Assembly: GCA_035764935.1 (NCBI GenBank)
Contig: DASTYK010000021.1
Span: 1 to 62,940 of the forward strand
DNA length: 62,940 bases
Origin: Longimicrobiales bacterium
GTDB taxonomy: Bacteria > Gemmatimonadota > Gemmatimonadetes > Longimicrobiales > RSA9
Direction of reading: 5' to 3'
Shown here piece by piece: positions 44,009 to 53,190 of the stretch (its first letter is position 1; each line of letters opens with the position of its first letter). The notes beneath the pieces were generated by a model. The model ran no database searches. It worked only from the letters and a program-made list of their open reading frames with translations, and was not told where the DNA came from. A program made the translations under genes and the position numbers.

Positions 44009-44989
44009 ATGCGTGCAGTGGTAATCACGCGCCCGGGCGGCCCCGAGGTGCTGGAGATCCACGACGTCCCCGACCCGCACCCCGGATCGGGGGACCTGCT
44101 CGTGCGTGTGCATGCGACGGCGCTCAACCGCGCCGACCTGATGCAGCGACGCGGCCGCTACCCCGCGCCGGAAGGGGCGCTGCAGCACGTGCCCGGGCTG
44201 GAGTATGCCGGCGTCGTCGAGGCGGTCGGCGGGGACGTCGAGGGCTGGTCGGCCGGGGAGCGCGTGATGGGGCTGGTCGGCGGCGGCGGTTACGCCGAGT
44301 ACGTGACGGTCCCGGCGTCGCATGCGCTCCGGGTGCCGGCCTCGCTCTCACTCGAGCAGGCCGCGGCCATTCCGGAGGCGTACCTCACCGCGCACGACGC
44401 GCTGTTCACGCAGGGCAGGGCGACGGCACCGGAATGGGTGCTGGTGCACGCGGTCGCGAGTGGCGTCGGCGTGGCTGCGCTGCAGCTCGGCAACGCATTC
44501 GGCCTGCGCGTCGTCGGCACGTCGCGCTCCGCGTGGAAGCTCGAGCGAGTGCGCGCGCTCGGGCTCGAGCATGCGGTCGATGCGTCGCGGGGCGACGTCG
44601 CGGATATGGTGCGTGCTGCGACGCACGGTGCAGGCGTGGACGTCGTGATCGATCTCGTCGGCGGAGAATACCTCCGCGCCAATGTTGCGCTGGCGCGGCC
44701 GCGCGGGCGGATCGTGATCGTCGGACTGGTGGCCGGACGTGAAGCCGTGCTGGACATGGGTGCGGTGCTGTCGAAGCGGCTGCATGTCGTGGGCACTGCA
44801 ATGCGATCGCGCAGCATGGAGGAGAAGGCGGAGGTCACGCGACTGTTCGCGTCCCGGGCGCTGGAACTGTTCGATCGCGGGCTGCTGTCGCCGGTGGTGG
44901 ACGAGGTCTTCCCCGTGAGTCGGGTGAGGGAGGCGCACGAGAGGATGGAGACGAACGCCAACGTGGGGAAGATCGTGCTGGCCTGGTGA
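44009..44989 (+). CDS. NAD(P)H:quinone oxidoreductase, zinc-independent MDR family (PIG3-like)
   Basis: The 326-residue cytoplasmic enzyme belongs to the medium-chain dehydrogenase family. The N-terminal GroES-like domain has ALNRADLMQRRGRYP and LEYAGVVEAVG, close to PIG3/quinone reductases. The Rossmann domain has VASGVGVAALQLGNAFG. The zinc ligands of alcohol dehydrogenases are missing. It should reduce quinones or enals with NADPH. It starts 7 bp after a small membrane-protein gene and probably shares its transcript. Confidence 0.9.
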   Translation: MRAVVITRPGGPEVLEIHDVPDPHPGSGDLLVRVHATALNRADLMQRRGRYPAPEGALQHVPGLEYAGVVEAVGGDVEGWSAGERVMGLVGGGGYAEYVTVPASHALRVPASLSLEQAAAIPEAYLTAHDALFTQGRATAPEWVLVHAVASGVGVAALQLGNAFGLRVVGTSRSAWKLERVRALGLEHAVDASRGDVADMVRAATHGAGVDVVIDLVGGEYLRANVALARPRGRIVIVGLVAGREAVLDMGAVLSKRLHVVGTAMRSRSMEEKAEVTRLFASRALELFDRGLLSPVVDEVFPVSRVREAHERMETNANVGKIVLAW

Positions 44990-45006
44990 CTGCGGGACCC
45001 GGCGTG

Positions 45007-47982
45007 CTACACCAGCATTGTCCGGGCGCACGCGGCGAGAGCCTCGCGTGATTCTACGCCCAGCTTGCGGTAGATGTTGTTCAGGTGGGTGCCGGCGGTG
45101 CGGGCCGAGATGCCGAGTCGCGCGCCAATCGCCTTGTTCGAAATCTGACTGTTGGCCACCACGAGCCGGACCACTGCCAGCTCACGCTCTGTGAGGTTGC
45201 CGGCACCGCGGATGCTGGTGCGCGGCTGCGGGCGGGCGTCGACTTCGCGGAACTGCCCGCGCACTTTTTCGAGCTCACGTCTTGCGCCGAGCCTCGTGAG
45301 TACGTCGTGGACGCGCCGCAGCTCCCGGATCGCGCCGTCGCGATCCCCGGCATCGGCCAGCCGGCCGGCGAACTGCCGCCGGACCCGCGCGGCGTCGTAC
45401 ACGTAGGGAACTGCCTCGAGTCGTTCCGCTGCGTTCTGCATCAGCACGGCGCCACGCGCTGCATCGCCGTTCAGCCACTGCATGAGTCCGTCGGCGGCGT
45501 CCGCCCATGCGAGTCCGAGCTCGTGGTGGAGTGCACCGGCCTCGCGGCGCAGACGCTCGGCGAAGGGGCGGCACTCCTCGACGCGGTGCATCTGCAGGTA
45601 CGCTTCTGCAATGAAGGGCAGCAGCCGGTGCACGGCCCAGGCGCGGAACGCCGTATGGTCGACGACTGCGAGTCCCCGCTTTCCCGCTTCGATCGCCTGC
45701 TCGTACTCGCCGCGTGCCAGGTGCAGGCAGGCACGACCGATGGCCACGGGCACGAGGCTGTGTATGTCCCGTGCTGACGAGTGGTCGTCCGCGCGCGCCA
45801 CTCGTGCGGCCTCCGCAATGTACGCCGCGGCAGTGTCGAGCTCGTCGCGGCCGGTGTAGATGAGTGCGGTCCACACCAGCACGCGCGGCAGGAGCGCGCG
45901 CAGCTGCAGGTTGCGGGCGAGCCCGATCGCGCGCTCGCCGACGGCGAGTCCCCTGTCCCATTCACCGCTGCCGTAGCAGTACTCGATCAGCAGCTCGAGC
46001 GCCGCAACACGAAGAAAGGGCGATCCGACGTTCTCGGCGAGGCGGCCGGCGTCGTGAATGGCGCGCAGGGTGCCCGGGGCGTTGCCGGTCATGCCGTGCA
46101 GCACACCGAGCGCCCAGTGCACCGTGCATTCGAGGTACTCGTCACCACTGGCGTGCGCCAGCGCCAGTGCACGTTCACCGTGCTCGCGTGCGCGCTCGGG
46201 CGAGCCTGTCCAGATGTTGAGCTGCAGCAATGCCCGGTCGACGCGCGCCTGCAGCACGGGATCGCCGGGTCGTGCGACACGTTCGGTCGCGTCCTCCAGC
46301 GCATCCTCCGCATCACGCACCCGGCCGAGTGCATGCAGTGCGATCGCGCGTGCGACCTGGATCCGCGCCGCCAGGGGTGCTGCCTCGGGCGTGATGCTGG
46401 CCAGCCCGGCGTCGTACGATTCGATGGCCGTGTCCTCAGCACCCGACCAGAACTGAGCGAGTCCCGTGCGCCACCAGAGCCGCGCAACTGCAGCGTCGTC
46501 GCCGCGGGCGCGGGCCGCGCTGCGCGCACGTGCGAGCAGCTCCAGCGCCGACTCGAGTCCTCCCTGGCGCAGCCGGGCGCGCGCGAGATCCTCGAGCAGC
46601 ACCGTGCGGAGTGCGTTGTCCGGGTCGACCGCTTCGACGGCAGCCTCGAGGTAGGACACCGCAGCGTCGTACGCATGACGGCGCAGGGCCGAACGGCCGG
46701 CCACGTGCAGGTAGCGGATGGTCCGCGCATCGCGTCGTATGCCGCCGCGCAGGAAATGCCTGGCCAGCTCGCTGGCGTACTCGTCCGCACGGCTGCCGTA
46801 CGCCTGCTCGAGGGTTTCCGCGATGCGCGCATGCAGCAGGCGACGCCGGGCGAGGCCGACATCGTCGTAGAGCACGTCGCGTACGAGCGGGTGCTGCACG
46901 TCGTACACGGGCTCCAGCTCGATTACGGTCTGTTCGACCAGCGTCAACCGGCACAGCTCATCCAGCGCTGCGGCGAGGGACTCCTCTCCCAGTCTCGAGA
47001 GTGGAAGCAGCGTCGTGTAGCGCACCCGTGTGCCGAAAACGGCGATCAGCTCTGCCGTCTCCTGTGCCGGTGCGGAGAACGCGCTGCAGCGCACGCGCAC
47101 CGCGTCCCGTACCGTGGCAGGTGGGTAGAGACGCAGGGTGTCCCAACCGGTCCATGCGCCGCCGCGCTGCGAAAGAGCACCGCTCATCACCAGCGTCTTC
47201 AGGATCTCGTCGATGAAAAATGCATTGCCGCGCGTGCGCGCGTGCAGGTCCGCCGCGAAGCTGCCTGACACGCTGCGGTCGACACGGAATGCGGCGCACA
47301 CGACTTCGCGCGTGTCCGCTTCCGAAAACGGATCGAGATGTACTACCTCCAGCATGCCGCCGCGCCCGAGCGACTGCTCCAGACCGGCGAGCAGCGCCGC
47401 AGCGTCAGGCTCGGTCTCATTCACCGTCAGCACGACAGCGACACGGCGGTCCGCCGTGTGGCGGACCAGGAAGTGAAGCAGCTCACGCGACGCCACGTCT
47501 GCCCATTGCAGGTCGTCGATGGCGACGATGAGCGGACGCTCCGATGCCAGACGGCTGGCCAGCTCGACCATTGCCCAGAGAAGCTGCGCCGATGATTCGA
47601 CCCGGCTGTGCACGGCGGAGCGCGGGGAAGGAAGGGACATCGGGAAGAGGTGCTCGACCTCGCGCTCGAGGCCGCGTACCAGGTGGTGCCGCTGCTCATC
47701 CGACAGCGAGCGCAGCAGGGGAACGAACGCGTCGCTGACCGGCGCGAACGGAACGTCGCGCTCCGCCGCGTACGCCTGCCCCTTCGCGACCGCACAGCCG
47801 CGCAGGCGGGCTTCCTCCAGGAAGGCATGCACGAGGCGGCTCTTGCCGACTCCCCCCGGGCCGGCAACGGTGAGCGCGCCACCGGCACCGCTCGACAGCC
47901 GCTGCAGGAGTGCCTGCCAGCGGGCGAGTTCCCGGGATCTGCCGACGAGTGGGAGACGCTCGAGCGTGGGCTGGATCGCCAT
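45007..47982 (-). CDS. Large LuxR-type regulator with AAA ATPase domain
   Basis: The 991-residue protein has a STAND-type ATPase domain (Walker A GPGGVGKS at 41-48, Walker B LIVAIDDLQWAD), a long helical repeat region (residues 400-880), and a C-terminal LuxR helix-turn-helix. The last part reads LTERELAVVRLVV and SARTAGTHLNNIYRKLGV, the usual DNA-binding helix. Such proteins (MalT/LAL type) switch on genes when ATP and an inducer bind. The effector and targets are unknown; it is 191 bp downstream of the thiI-like gene and 18 bp from the convergent oxidoreductase gene. Confidence 0.9.
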   Translation of the reverse strand: MAIQPTLERLPLVGRSRELARWQALLQRLSSGAGGALTVAGPGGVGKSRLVHAFLEEARLRGCAVAKGQAYAAERDVPFAPVSDAFVPLLRSLSDEQRHHLVRGLEREVEHLFPMSLPSPRSAVHSRVESSAQLLWAMVELASRLASERPLIVAIDDLQWADVASRELLHFLVRHTADRRVAVVLTVNETEPDAAALLAGLEQSLGRGGMLEVVHLDPFSEADTREVVCAAFRVDRSVSGSFAADLHARTRGNAFFIDEILKTLVMSGALSQRGGAWTGWDTLRLYPPATVRDAVRVRCSAFSAPAQETAELIAVFGTRVRYTTLLPLSRLGEESLAAALDELCRLTLVEQTVIELEPVYDVQHPLVRDVLYDDVGLARRRLLHARIAETLEQAYGSRADEYASELARHFLRGGIRRDARTIRYLHVAGRSALRRHAYDAAVSYLEAAVEAVDPDNALRTVLLEDLARARLRQGGLESALELLARARSAARARGDDAAVARLWWRTGLAQFWSGAEDTAIESYDAGLASITPEAAPLAARIQVARAIALHALGRVRDAEDALEDATERVARPGDPVLQARVDRALLQLNIWTGSPERAREHGERALALAHASGDEYLECTVHWALGVLHGMTGNAPGTLRAIHDAGRLAENVGSPFLRVAALELLIEYCYGSGEWDRGLAVGERAIGLARNLQLRALLPRVLVWTALIYTGRDELDTAAAYIAEAARVARADDHSSARDIHSLVPVAIGRACLHLARGEYEQAIEAGKRGLAVVDHTAFRAWAVHRLLPFIAEAYLQMHRVEECRPFAERLRREAGALHHELGLAWADAADGLMQWLNGDAARGAVLMQNAAERLEAVPYVYDAARVRRQFAGRLADAGDRDGAIRELRRVHDVLTRLGARRELEKVRGQFREVDARPQPRTSIRGAGNLTERELAVVRLVVANSQISNKAIGARLGISARTAGTHLNNIYRKLGVESREALAACARTMLV

Positions 47983-48173
47983 GCGCGCTGCGGGCCGGAG
48001 GGATCTGCCTGCCCCGCAGTATTCGCCCGCGCCGCCGGTTGCACAAGGAAGACGACTACGTCATCCGGGCGCCATGCCTGCGTCGCGCGCGGGGTGACCC
48101 CGGATTCCGGCAGATCGCGGGATGCGCTCCGCCGGGCACGTGACTACACCCGCACCGGTGCGGCCCTCGTCGT

Positions 48174-49658
48174 TCAGCGGAGCAGGTCGACGTTCATGCC
48201 CTGGTTCTCGCCGTAGCGCATGACGCCGCGCAGCCCGCCGCGGAACGAGTAGGCCTCGTAGCCGGCGCGCTGCATCTTCTCGGCGAGGTAGGCGGTCTGG
48301 ATGCCGTGAGCGCAGTAGAGGACGTAGGTCCTGTCCCTGTCGAGGCGGCGGAAGTCGCGGAGCAATTCCCACTCGTCGCGCTGCTGGGCGCCGCGGAGGT
48401 GCCAGGTGCGGTACTGGGCAGCGGGGCGGCAGTCGATCACGACGGCGTCGTCGGGGATCTCCTCCGTGAACAGGTACGACGCGGCGAGGTCCGACGCCGA
48501 GACGGCGCGTGGCTCGATGATGCGGCGCTCCGCGAGGGCCTTTTCCAGGACGGACGGATCGAGCTTGTCGTCTTCGGCGTCGACGCGCTCGACGCTCGCC
48601 GCGGTCACCGGCTTTCCCGGTGCGATCGCGCAGTATTCCTTGACCTGCTCGGACAGCGCGGCGGTGCCGATCGCGCGTGCGCGGTCGATGATCTCACCCT
48701 TGTCGAAGCCGATCAGCGGGCGGAACACCGGGAGGTCCGCGGCCGGCTCCAGCGCCCTGAGGTTGGTCAGCGTCTGCGAAGACACCTGCCCCACGGCCTC
48801 GCCCGTGACGATCGCCTGCGCGTTGAGCTCCGCGCCAACGCGAGACGCGGCGCGGTACATCAGCCGCTTGAGCACGACCTGCCAGTAGCTCGGCCGTGTC
48901 TTCTCACGCAGGTCGTTCACGACGTCGCCGAAATCGATCACGTGCAGCCGCGGCTGCGTGCCGTAGCTCCACTCGTCGCCGAGGAGCTTGGCGACCTGCA
49001 CGACGGCGCGCTCGTAGGCGTCGCCGCCGAGGTTGCAGAATACGTAGTCGAGTGCGACGCCTCGCTTCAGCAGCAGCCATGCGGAAACGGCGGAGTCGTA
49101 GCCGCCGGACAGCAGCGCGACCGCATTGCCTTCGACGCCGATCGGCAGGCCGCCGGGACCGTCCACGCGCTCGCTGAAGAGGTACGCCTGCTCGTCGCGC
49201 ACCTCGATCGAGACCGTGACCTCCGGGTTCCGCAGGCGGACGCCTGCGGCGCCCGGCCGCAGCGCGGCGCCGAGCTGCACCTCGATGTCACTGGATGAGA
49301 ATTCGTGCGTGCCGGCGCGGTGCGCGCGCACCGCGTAGTGCCTGCCGGCGACACGATCGGCGAACAGCTCGGTACCTGCGGCCACGATGTCGTCGAGGCG
49401 TGCGGGGACGACGCGGTCTACGATCGACAGTGAGCTGATGCCGAAAACCCGGCTGAGCGGCATCAGCGCGGCGGGCGAGCTGGCGCGGACGTAGATGCGA
49501 CCCCACACCGGGTCGACGGTTGCCTCGATGCCTGCAGTGCGCAGCGCGTCGCGCATGTTGCGGACGAGGCGCCGGATGAAGGCGGTGCGCGTACGGCGCG
49601 ACTTGATCGTGAGCTCCGCCGCGAGGCGGACCAGAATGAGCGTCTGCTGTTCTGCCAT
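48174..49658 (-). CDS. thiI: tRNA sulfurtransferase with C-terminal rhodanese domain
   Basis: The 494-residue protein makes 4-thiouridine in tRNA and can pass sulfur to thiamine synthesis. In order: a ferredoxin-like N-terminus (VRLAAELTIKSRRTRTAF), a THUMP domain (to about residue 170), a PP-loop ATPase domain (LLSGGYDSAVSAWLLL), and a rhodanese domain (about 395-490) with the sulfur-carrying Cys in VLYCAHGIQTAYL. The E. coli-type arrangement is complete. ATG 49658 fits the family start; GTG 49682 is in frame. It sits 47 bp after an alkyltransferase-like gene. Confidence 0.92.
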   Translation of the reverse strand: MAEQQTLILVRLAAELTIKSRRTRTAFIRRLVRNMRDALRTAGIEATVDPVWGRIYVRASSPAALMPLSRVFGISSLSIVDRVVPARLDDIVAAGTELFADRVAGRHYAVRAHRAGTHEFSSSDIEVQLGAALRPGAAGVRLRNPEVTVSIEVRDEQAYLFSERVDGPGGLPIGVEGNAVALLSGGYDSAVSAWLLLKRGVALDYVFCNLGGDAYERAVVQVAKLLGDEWSYGTQPRLHVIDFGDVVNDLREKTRPSYWQVVLKRLMYRAASRVGAELNAQAIVTGEAVGQVSSQTLTNLRALEPAADLPVFRPLIGFDKGEIIDRARAIGTAALSEQVKEYCAIAPGKPVTAASVERVDAEDDKLDPSVLEKALAERRIIEPRAVSASDLAASYLFTEEIPDDAVVIDCRPAAQYRTWHLRGAQQRDEWELLRDFRRLDRDRTYVLYCAHGIQTAYLAEKMQRAGYEAYSFRGGLRGVMRYGENQGMNVDLLR

Positions 49659-49705
49659 GGTGACCCAACGATAACGGATCACCAGGGGCGGGTCACGGCT
49701 GCGCG

Positions 49706-50029
49706 CTAGTCCGGTTCGTCCGGCATCTTCCAGCCGAATCGGGCCAGGTCGATCCGTCCCGCGCGGTCGAACTTCACGCGCTCGCGCTCGAGCAGCTCAC
49801 GCTGGAGCCGGTCACGGTGGATGCTGCCGCCCGGGCTGATCCCGCCACGACCGTTGACGACGCGCCACCAGGGGACCTCCATGTCGTCAGGCAGGGAGCG
49901 GAGCGCGGCGCCGACCGCGCGTGCTGCGCGGGGTCGCCCGACCAGGGTGGCTACTCCTGCGTAGCTGGTCACGCGGCCGCGCGGGATGCGTCGCACCGCG
50001 TGGAAGACTGCTGTTGCGAACGGCGTCAT
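49706..50029 (-). CDS. Alkyltransferase-like protein (MGMT homologue without Cys)
   Basis: The 107-residue protein matches the C-terminal DNA-binding part of O6-alkylguanine alkyltransferases (VFHAVRRIPRGRVTSYAGVA, GRPRAARAVGAAL). The reactive-Cys motif PCHR is replaced by PWWR, with Trp54 at the Cys position. This is the mark of alkyltransferase-like proteins, which bind alkylated guanine and hand it to nucleotide excision repair. ATG 50029 overlaps the stop of the preceding gene by 4 bp (ATGA). Confidence 0.88.
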   Translation of the reverse strand: MTPFATAVFHAVRRIPRGRVTSYAGVATLVGRPRAARAVGAALRSLPDDMEVPWWRVVNGRGGISPGGSIHRDRLQRELLERERVKFDRAGRIDLARFGWKMPDEPD

Positions 50030-51096
50030 GCCGGGATCACCGCGCTCACGCACAGGATCTTCGGCAGGTAGCCGAACAGAACGTTCCAGCTCGCACCGCC
50101 GTCGCTGCTCGCGAAGAGCTGCCCGTTCGACGTGCCGAAGTAGATGCCCAGGGGATCGTGCGTGTCGTTCGACATCGCATCGCGCAGGATGGAGACGTAA
50201 GCGTGCGCCTGCGGCAGGCCATGGGTGAGCGCGCGCCAGGTGGAGCCGCCATCGTCGGTGCGGAACACGCGCAGCCTGCCATCGACGGTCGCGCGCATGT
50301 GGCTGGATTCTTCGGGGATCGTGAACAGCACGTCCGGGTCGCGGGGATCGGTGGCCAGCGCGTAGCCGAAGTCGCTGGGCAGACCTCCGGTGATTTCGGT
50401 CCACGAATCGCCGCGATCATCGCTGCGGTACACGCCGCAGTGGTTCTGCTGGTAGAGACGGTCCGGATCGGCAGGGTGCACGATCAGCTTGTGCACGCAC
50501 TGGCCGAACGGCGGATAGCGGTCGGGCAGGAAGTCGGCGCGCGTGCCCTCGTTCTTCGGCGACCAGGTCGCGCCGCCATCGTCGCTGCGGTAGACGCCGC
50601 CCGCCGAGAGCGCGCAGTAGATGCGCTGCGCGTCGCGCGGGTCGTGCTGGATCGCATGCAGCGCCAGGCCGCCCCCGGCCGGCTGCCAGGACGTATTCGA
50701 CTCGTGCTCGTTCAGCGAGTCGACGCCGCGCCAGGTCCCGCCCGCATCATCGCTCACGAACAGGCCCGCCGGCTCGATGCCGGCGTAGAGGCGCCGCGGT
50801 GTATCGGAGGTACCGGGCGCGAGAAACCAGATCGCCTGGAGGCCGCGCTCGTCCTGGTAGTGCGGTGCGCTCTCGAGCAGCGTCCATGTCTCGCCGAGAT
50901 CATCGCTGCGATGCACGTGCGCGCCCCACACCTTGTGCGCGCTGGCGGCCCACAGCGTGCCCGTGCGCGGGTCGTGGATGGCGTGATAGATCTCGCGGCC
51001 TGCCAGCAGTGGCGGTGACAGCGTCCAGGTCTGGCGGTCAGGCGATCGGGCGATGAAGAGGCCGCGACGTGTGCCGATCAGGAGGAGGGTCTGCAT
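50026..51096 (-). CDS. BNR/sialidase-like beta-propeller protein
   Basis: The 356-residue protein has repeated BNR-type Asp-box motifs: SDDLGETWTLL, SDDAGGTWRGV, SDDGGATWSPK, SDDRGDSWTEI, TDDGGSTWRAL and SSDGGASWNVL, six in all, as in sialidase or VPS10-like propellers. No signal peptide is present, so it is probably cytoplasmic, and the sialidase catalytic Arg/Tyr set is not obvious. ATG 51096 has GGAGGAGGG upstream. It is coupled to the alkyltransferase-like gene. Function unknown. Confidence 0.82.
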   Translation of the reverse strand: MQTLLLIGTRRGLFIARSPDRQTWTLSPPLLAGREIYHAIHDPRTGTLWAASAHKVWGAHVHRSDDLGETWTLLESAPHYQDERGLQAIWFLAPGTSDTPRRLYAGIEPAGLFVSDDAGGTWRGVDSLNEHESNTSWQPAGGGLALHAIQHDPRDAQRIYCALSAGGVYRSDDGGATWSPKNEGTRADFLPDRYPPFGQCVHKLIVHPADPDRLYQQNHCGVYRSDDRGDSWTEITGGLPSDFGYALATDPRDPDVLFTIPEESSHMRATVDGRLRVFRTDDGGSTWRALTHGLPQAHAYVSILRDAMSNDTHDPLGIYFGTSNGQLFASSDGGASWNVLFGYLPKILCVSAVIPA

Positions 51097-51502
51097 CCGG
51101 GATGATTGGTGGTCACTCGTTACATGCCTGAGGTCGCTGCCGGGTCCCGGCTCCATCGGCGCCGATAACGTTACAATTCACGGATGGCTTTCGCGGAGCT
51201 GTGACGTTTCCGGCGTATAGCGACGGAAAGGTTACAACCAGGGGTGCAGATCGGCGAGTTGTGTAGCGAAACCGGCGCCGGAGGCCGGAAAGGTCACAAC
51301 CCGTTTCAAGACCGGCGCCAATTGTAACATTGCCGGCGTCGTCGGGTGTTGATCCGAGGCGGAAGGGAGTTTCACGGCCTCGAGCGACGGCGCGGGCGCA
51401 CTGCGCACCCGCAACACCATTGACGACGTCAACCCAGCCGGATCCACTGCTCCCCGCACAGTCCGCCCCGCCCGCGCTCCGCATCCACGCGCATGACCCG
51501 GC
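51097..51502. other. 406-bp intergenic region with hairpin array B
   Basis: The region between the amino-acid dehydrogenase stop and the propeller gene start (both minus strand) holds three diverged hairpin repeats (51167-51330). From 51331 to 51502 nothing else is recognised apart from G/C-rich sequence. The propeller gene promoter should lie near the array. Confidence 0.65.
51167..51330. repeat. Array B: three diverged 61-62 bp hairpin repeats
   Basis: Units begin with GTTACAA at 51170, GTTACAA at 51231 and GTCACAA at 51293 (steps 61 and 62). Right arms are CTGTGAC (unit 1, ending 51205), TTGTGTAGC (unit 2, ending 51267) and TTGTAAC (unit 3, ending 51328). Units 1 and 3 span exactly 36 nt from first G to last C, the same as array A. 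Units 1 and 2 carry a second small inverted repeat in the linker, for example TTTCCG...CGGAAA at 51207-51229. The stem sequence differs from array A but geometry is the same. Confidence 0.8.
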
Positions 51503-52867
51503 TCACACGTCCCGATGATACGCGGACGCAGCGCCGCTTCCGGAATCCCCGGGCGTGCCCACCCGGTCCAGCACCATCCCGAGCGTCGCGGCGAGCAACC
51601 CGCCGTCCGCGCGGCCGGCGCGCTCCACCACCTCGTCCACGCTGTCGGTGATCGTGCGCGATACTGCATCGAAGACGGCGTCGGCAGAAGCGGACGCATC
51701 GCGCTCCATCAGGTAGCTGAACGTGCGGGCCATGCCGCAGTTGGAAAGGATGTCGGCCAGGACGGCGAAGCGGAGGTCGGCAGAGCGGGCGACCCGTGTC
51801 GAGCCGAGCTTGCCCTCGCGGAACGGCTGGTTGGCGCCGCATGCAATCGCGCGCACGCCAGCGCGCTCGAGCCGGTCGAGCAGCGGCGGTGTCAGCGACT
51901 CCGAAATGGCGGCGCACACGAACACGTCGGCGGGCGTGTCGTGGAAGCGCGTGCACGACGCGTTCGGCTCGCAGCGCACGTCGTGCGCAGGCAGCAGCTT
52001 GTGCTCGCGCGTTTCCAGCAGCGCAGCGAAGCCCTCGGCATCGAGGCCCTCTGCGTCGATCAGCGTGCGTGTCGCATCACGGATCGCGACGACGCGCGCA
52101 CCGGCCCGCGTGAGGTACAGCCCGCATGCGGCGCCGACATTGCCGAAGCCTTCGAGCACGACGCGCACACCCTCCAGCGACGCCCCCTGCGCTTCATGCC
52201 AGCGGCGGATCGCGGTTGCGACGCCGTAGCCGGTGACCAGGTCTGCGACGGTCATGGCGCGGCCGGCGTCGCCTGGCACGCCTGCAACGGCCGCGGAGAC
52301 GCCGCGCTCCAGGCGCTCGTGGATGCGCGCGTACTCGGTGTCGTCCGGCTTCAGGTGGCCGCGCACGACGCCGTCCTGCGGATGGCCGAGGCCGATGCGG
52401 TGAAAGGCGGGGATGACGTCGAGCACCTCGTCGACATTCAGGTCGCCGCCGGTGCCGTAGCGTTCGCGCAGCACGGGCGCGATCGCGCGGTACCAGCGTT
52501 CGAGCACGTCGCCCTTGCGCGGATCGTTCGGATCGAAGTCGATACCGCTCTTGGCACCGCCGATCGGCGGGCCGGAGATGGAGAACTTGAGCTCCATCGC
52601 CTTGGCGAGGTACGTGACCTCGCGCGCAGTCACGCCGGCCCGCATGCGCGTGCCGCCGCCGGCAGCGCCGCCGCGCAGCGAGTTGATCACGAGCCAGGCA
52701 CGCGCGCCGGTCTCCGCATCGTTCCAGGTGATCGTCAGCTCGGGTGGGGTGCGCAGCCAGGCGGCGTAGCGTTGCCAGGGGGAGAGATGCGGGCGGGCGA
52801 CGGCACGGTGCGCCGCCGCCCGGGTATACGCGCCGTCCGCACCACGGGGCGTGAGCGCGCTGCTCAT
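51503..52867 (-). CDS. Glu/Leu/Phe/Val dehydrogenase family enzyme
   Basis: The 454-residue enzyme oxidatively deaminates an amino acid with NAD(P). The catalytic Lys106 lies in SGPPIGGAKSGIDFD, the dimerisation part has GGAAGGGTRMRAGVTAREV, and the Rossmann motif is VLEGFGNVGAACGLYL. Size is between leucine and glutamate dehydrogenases; the substrate is not certain. Its ATG overlaps the stop of the XdhC-like gene by 4 bp, so it is the last gene of the mocA-xdhC operon. The C-terminal 80 residues are Ala-rich. Confidence 0.87.
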   Translation of the reverse strand: MSSALTPRGADGAYTRAAAHRAVARPHLSPWQRYAAWLRTPPELTITWNDAETGARAWLVINSLRGGAAGGGTRMRAGVTAREVTYLAKAMELKFSISGPPIGGAKSGIDFDPNDPRKGDVLERWYRAIAPVLRERYGTGGDLNVDEVLDVIPAFHRIGLGHPQDGVVRGHLKPDDTEYARIHERLERGVSAAVAGVPGDAGRAMTVADLVTGYGVATAIRRWHEAQGASLEGVRVVLEGFGNVGAACGLYLTRAGARVVAIRDATRTLIDAEGLDAEGFAALLETREHKLLPAHDVRCEPNASCTRFHDTPADVFVCAAISESLTPPLLDRLERAGVRAIACGANQPFREGKLGSTRVARSADLRFAVLADILSNCGMARTFSYLMERDASASADAVFDAVSRTITDSVDEVVERAGRADGGLLAATLGMVLDRVGTPGDSGSGAASAYHRDV

Positions 52868-53190
52868 GCACGCACCCTGACCGCTTCGACGAACACGTCC
52901 ATCACGCCGCCGCATACGGCCTGGCTCCACGTGTCGATCGCGTCCAGCAGCTCGACGCGCACCAGGCGCGGCTGCCCGTGCTCCACGACTTCCCGCGCCA
53001 CCTCGATCACGTCCGCCTCACCACAACCACCGCCAATGGTCCCGACGAGTCCGTGCTCCGGGTCGATCAGCATGCGACTGCCTGCGTGACGCGGCACGGA
53101 GCCCCTGGTGCGAACGACAGTCGCGAGTGCGACGCAGCGTCCCTCGCGCGCGGCGCGCAGCGCGGCCTCATAGACCTTCCCATCAGGCAT
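52864..53190 (-). CDS. XdhC/CoxI N-terminal domain protein (small)
   Basis: The 108-residue protein has the XdhC/CoxI signature RTRGSVPRHAGSRMLI and GTIGGGCGEADVIEVAREV. XdhC proteins help insert sulfurated molybdenum cofactor into hydroxylases. It lacks the Rossmann domain of full XdhC. That domain is encoded by the preceding gene, which it overlaps by 8 bp, so the two may form one split factor. The start is ATG 53190; a longer frame is only Arg-rich shadow sequence. Confidence 0.82.
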   Translation of the reverse strand: MPDGKVYEAALRAAREGRCVALATVVRTRGSVPRHAGSRMLIDPEHGLVGTIGGGCGEADVIEVAREVVEHGQPRLVRVELLDAIDTWSQAVCGGVMDVFVEAVRVRA

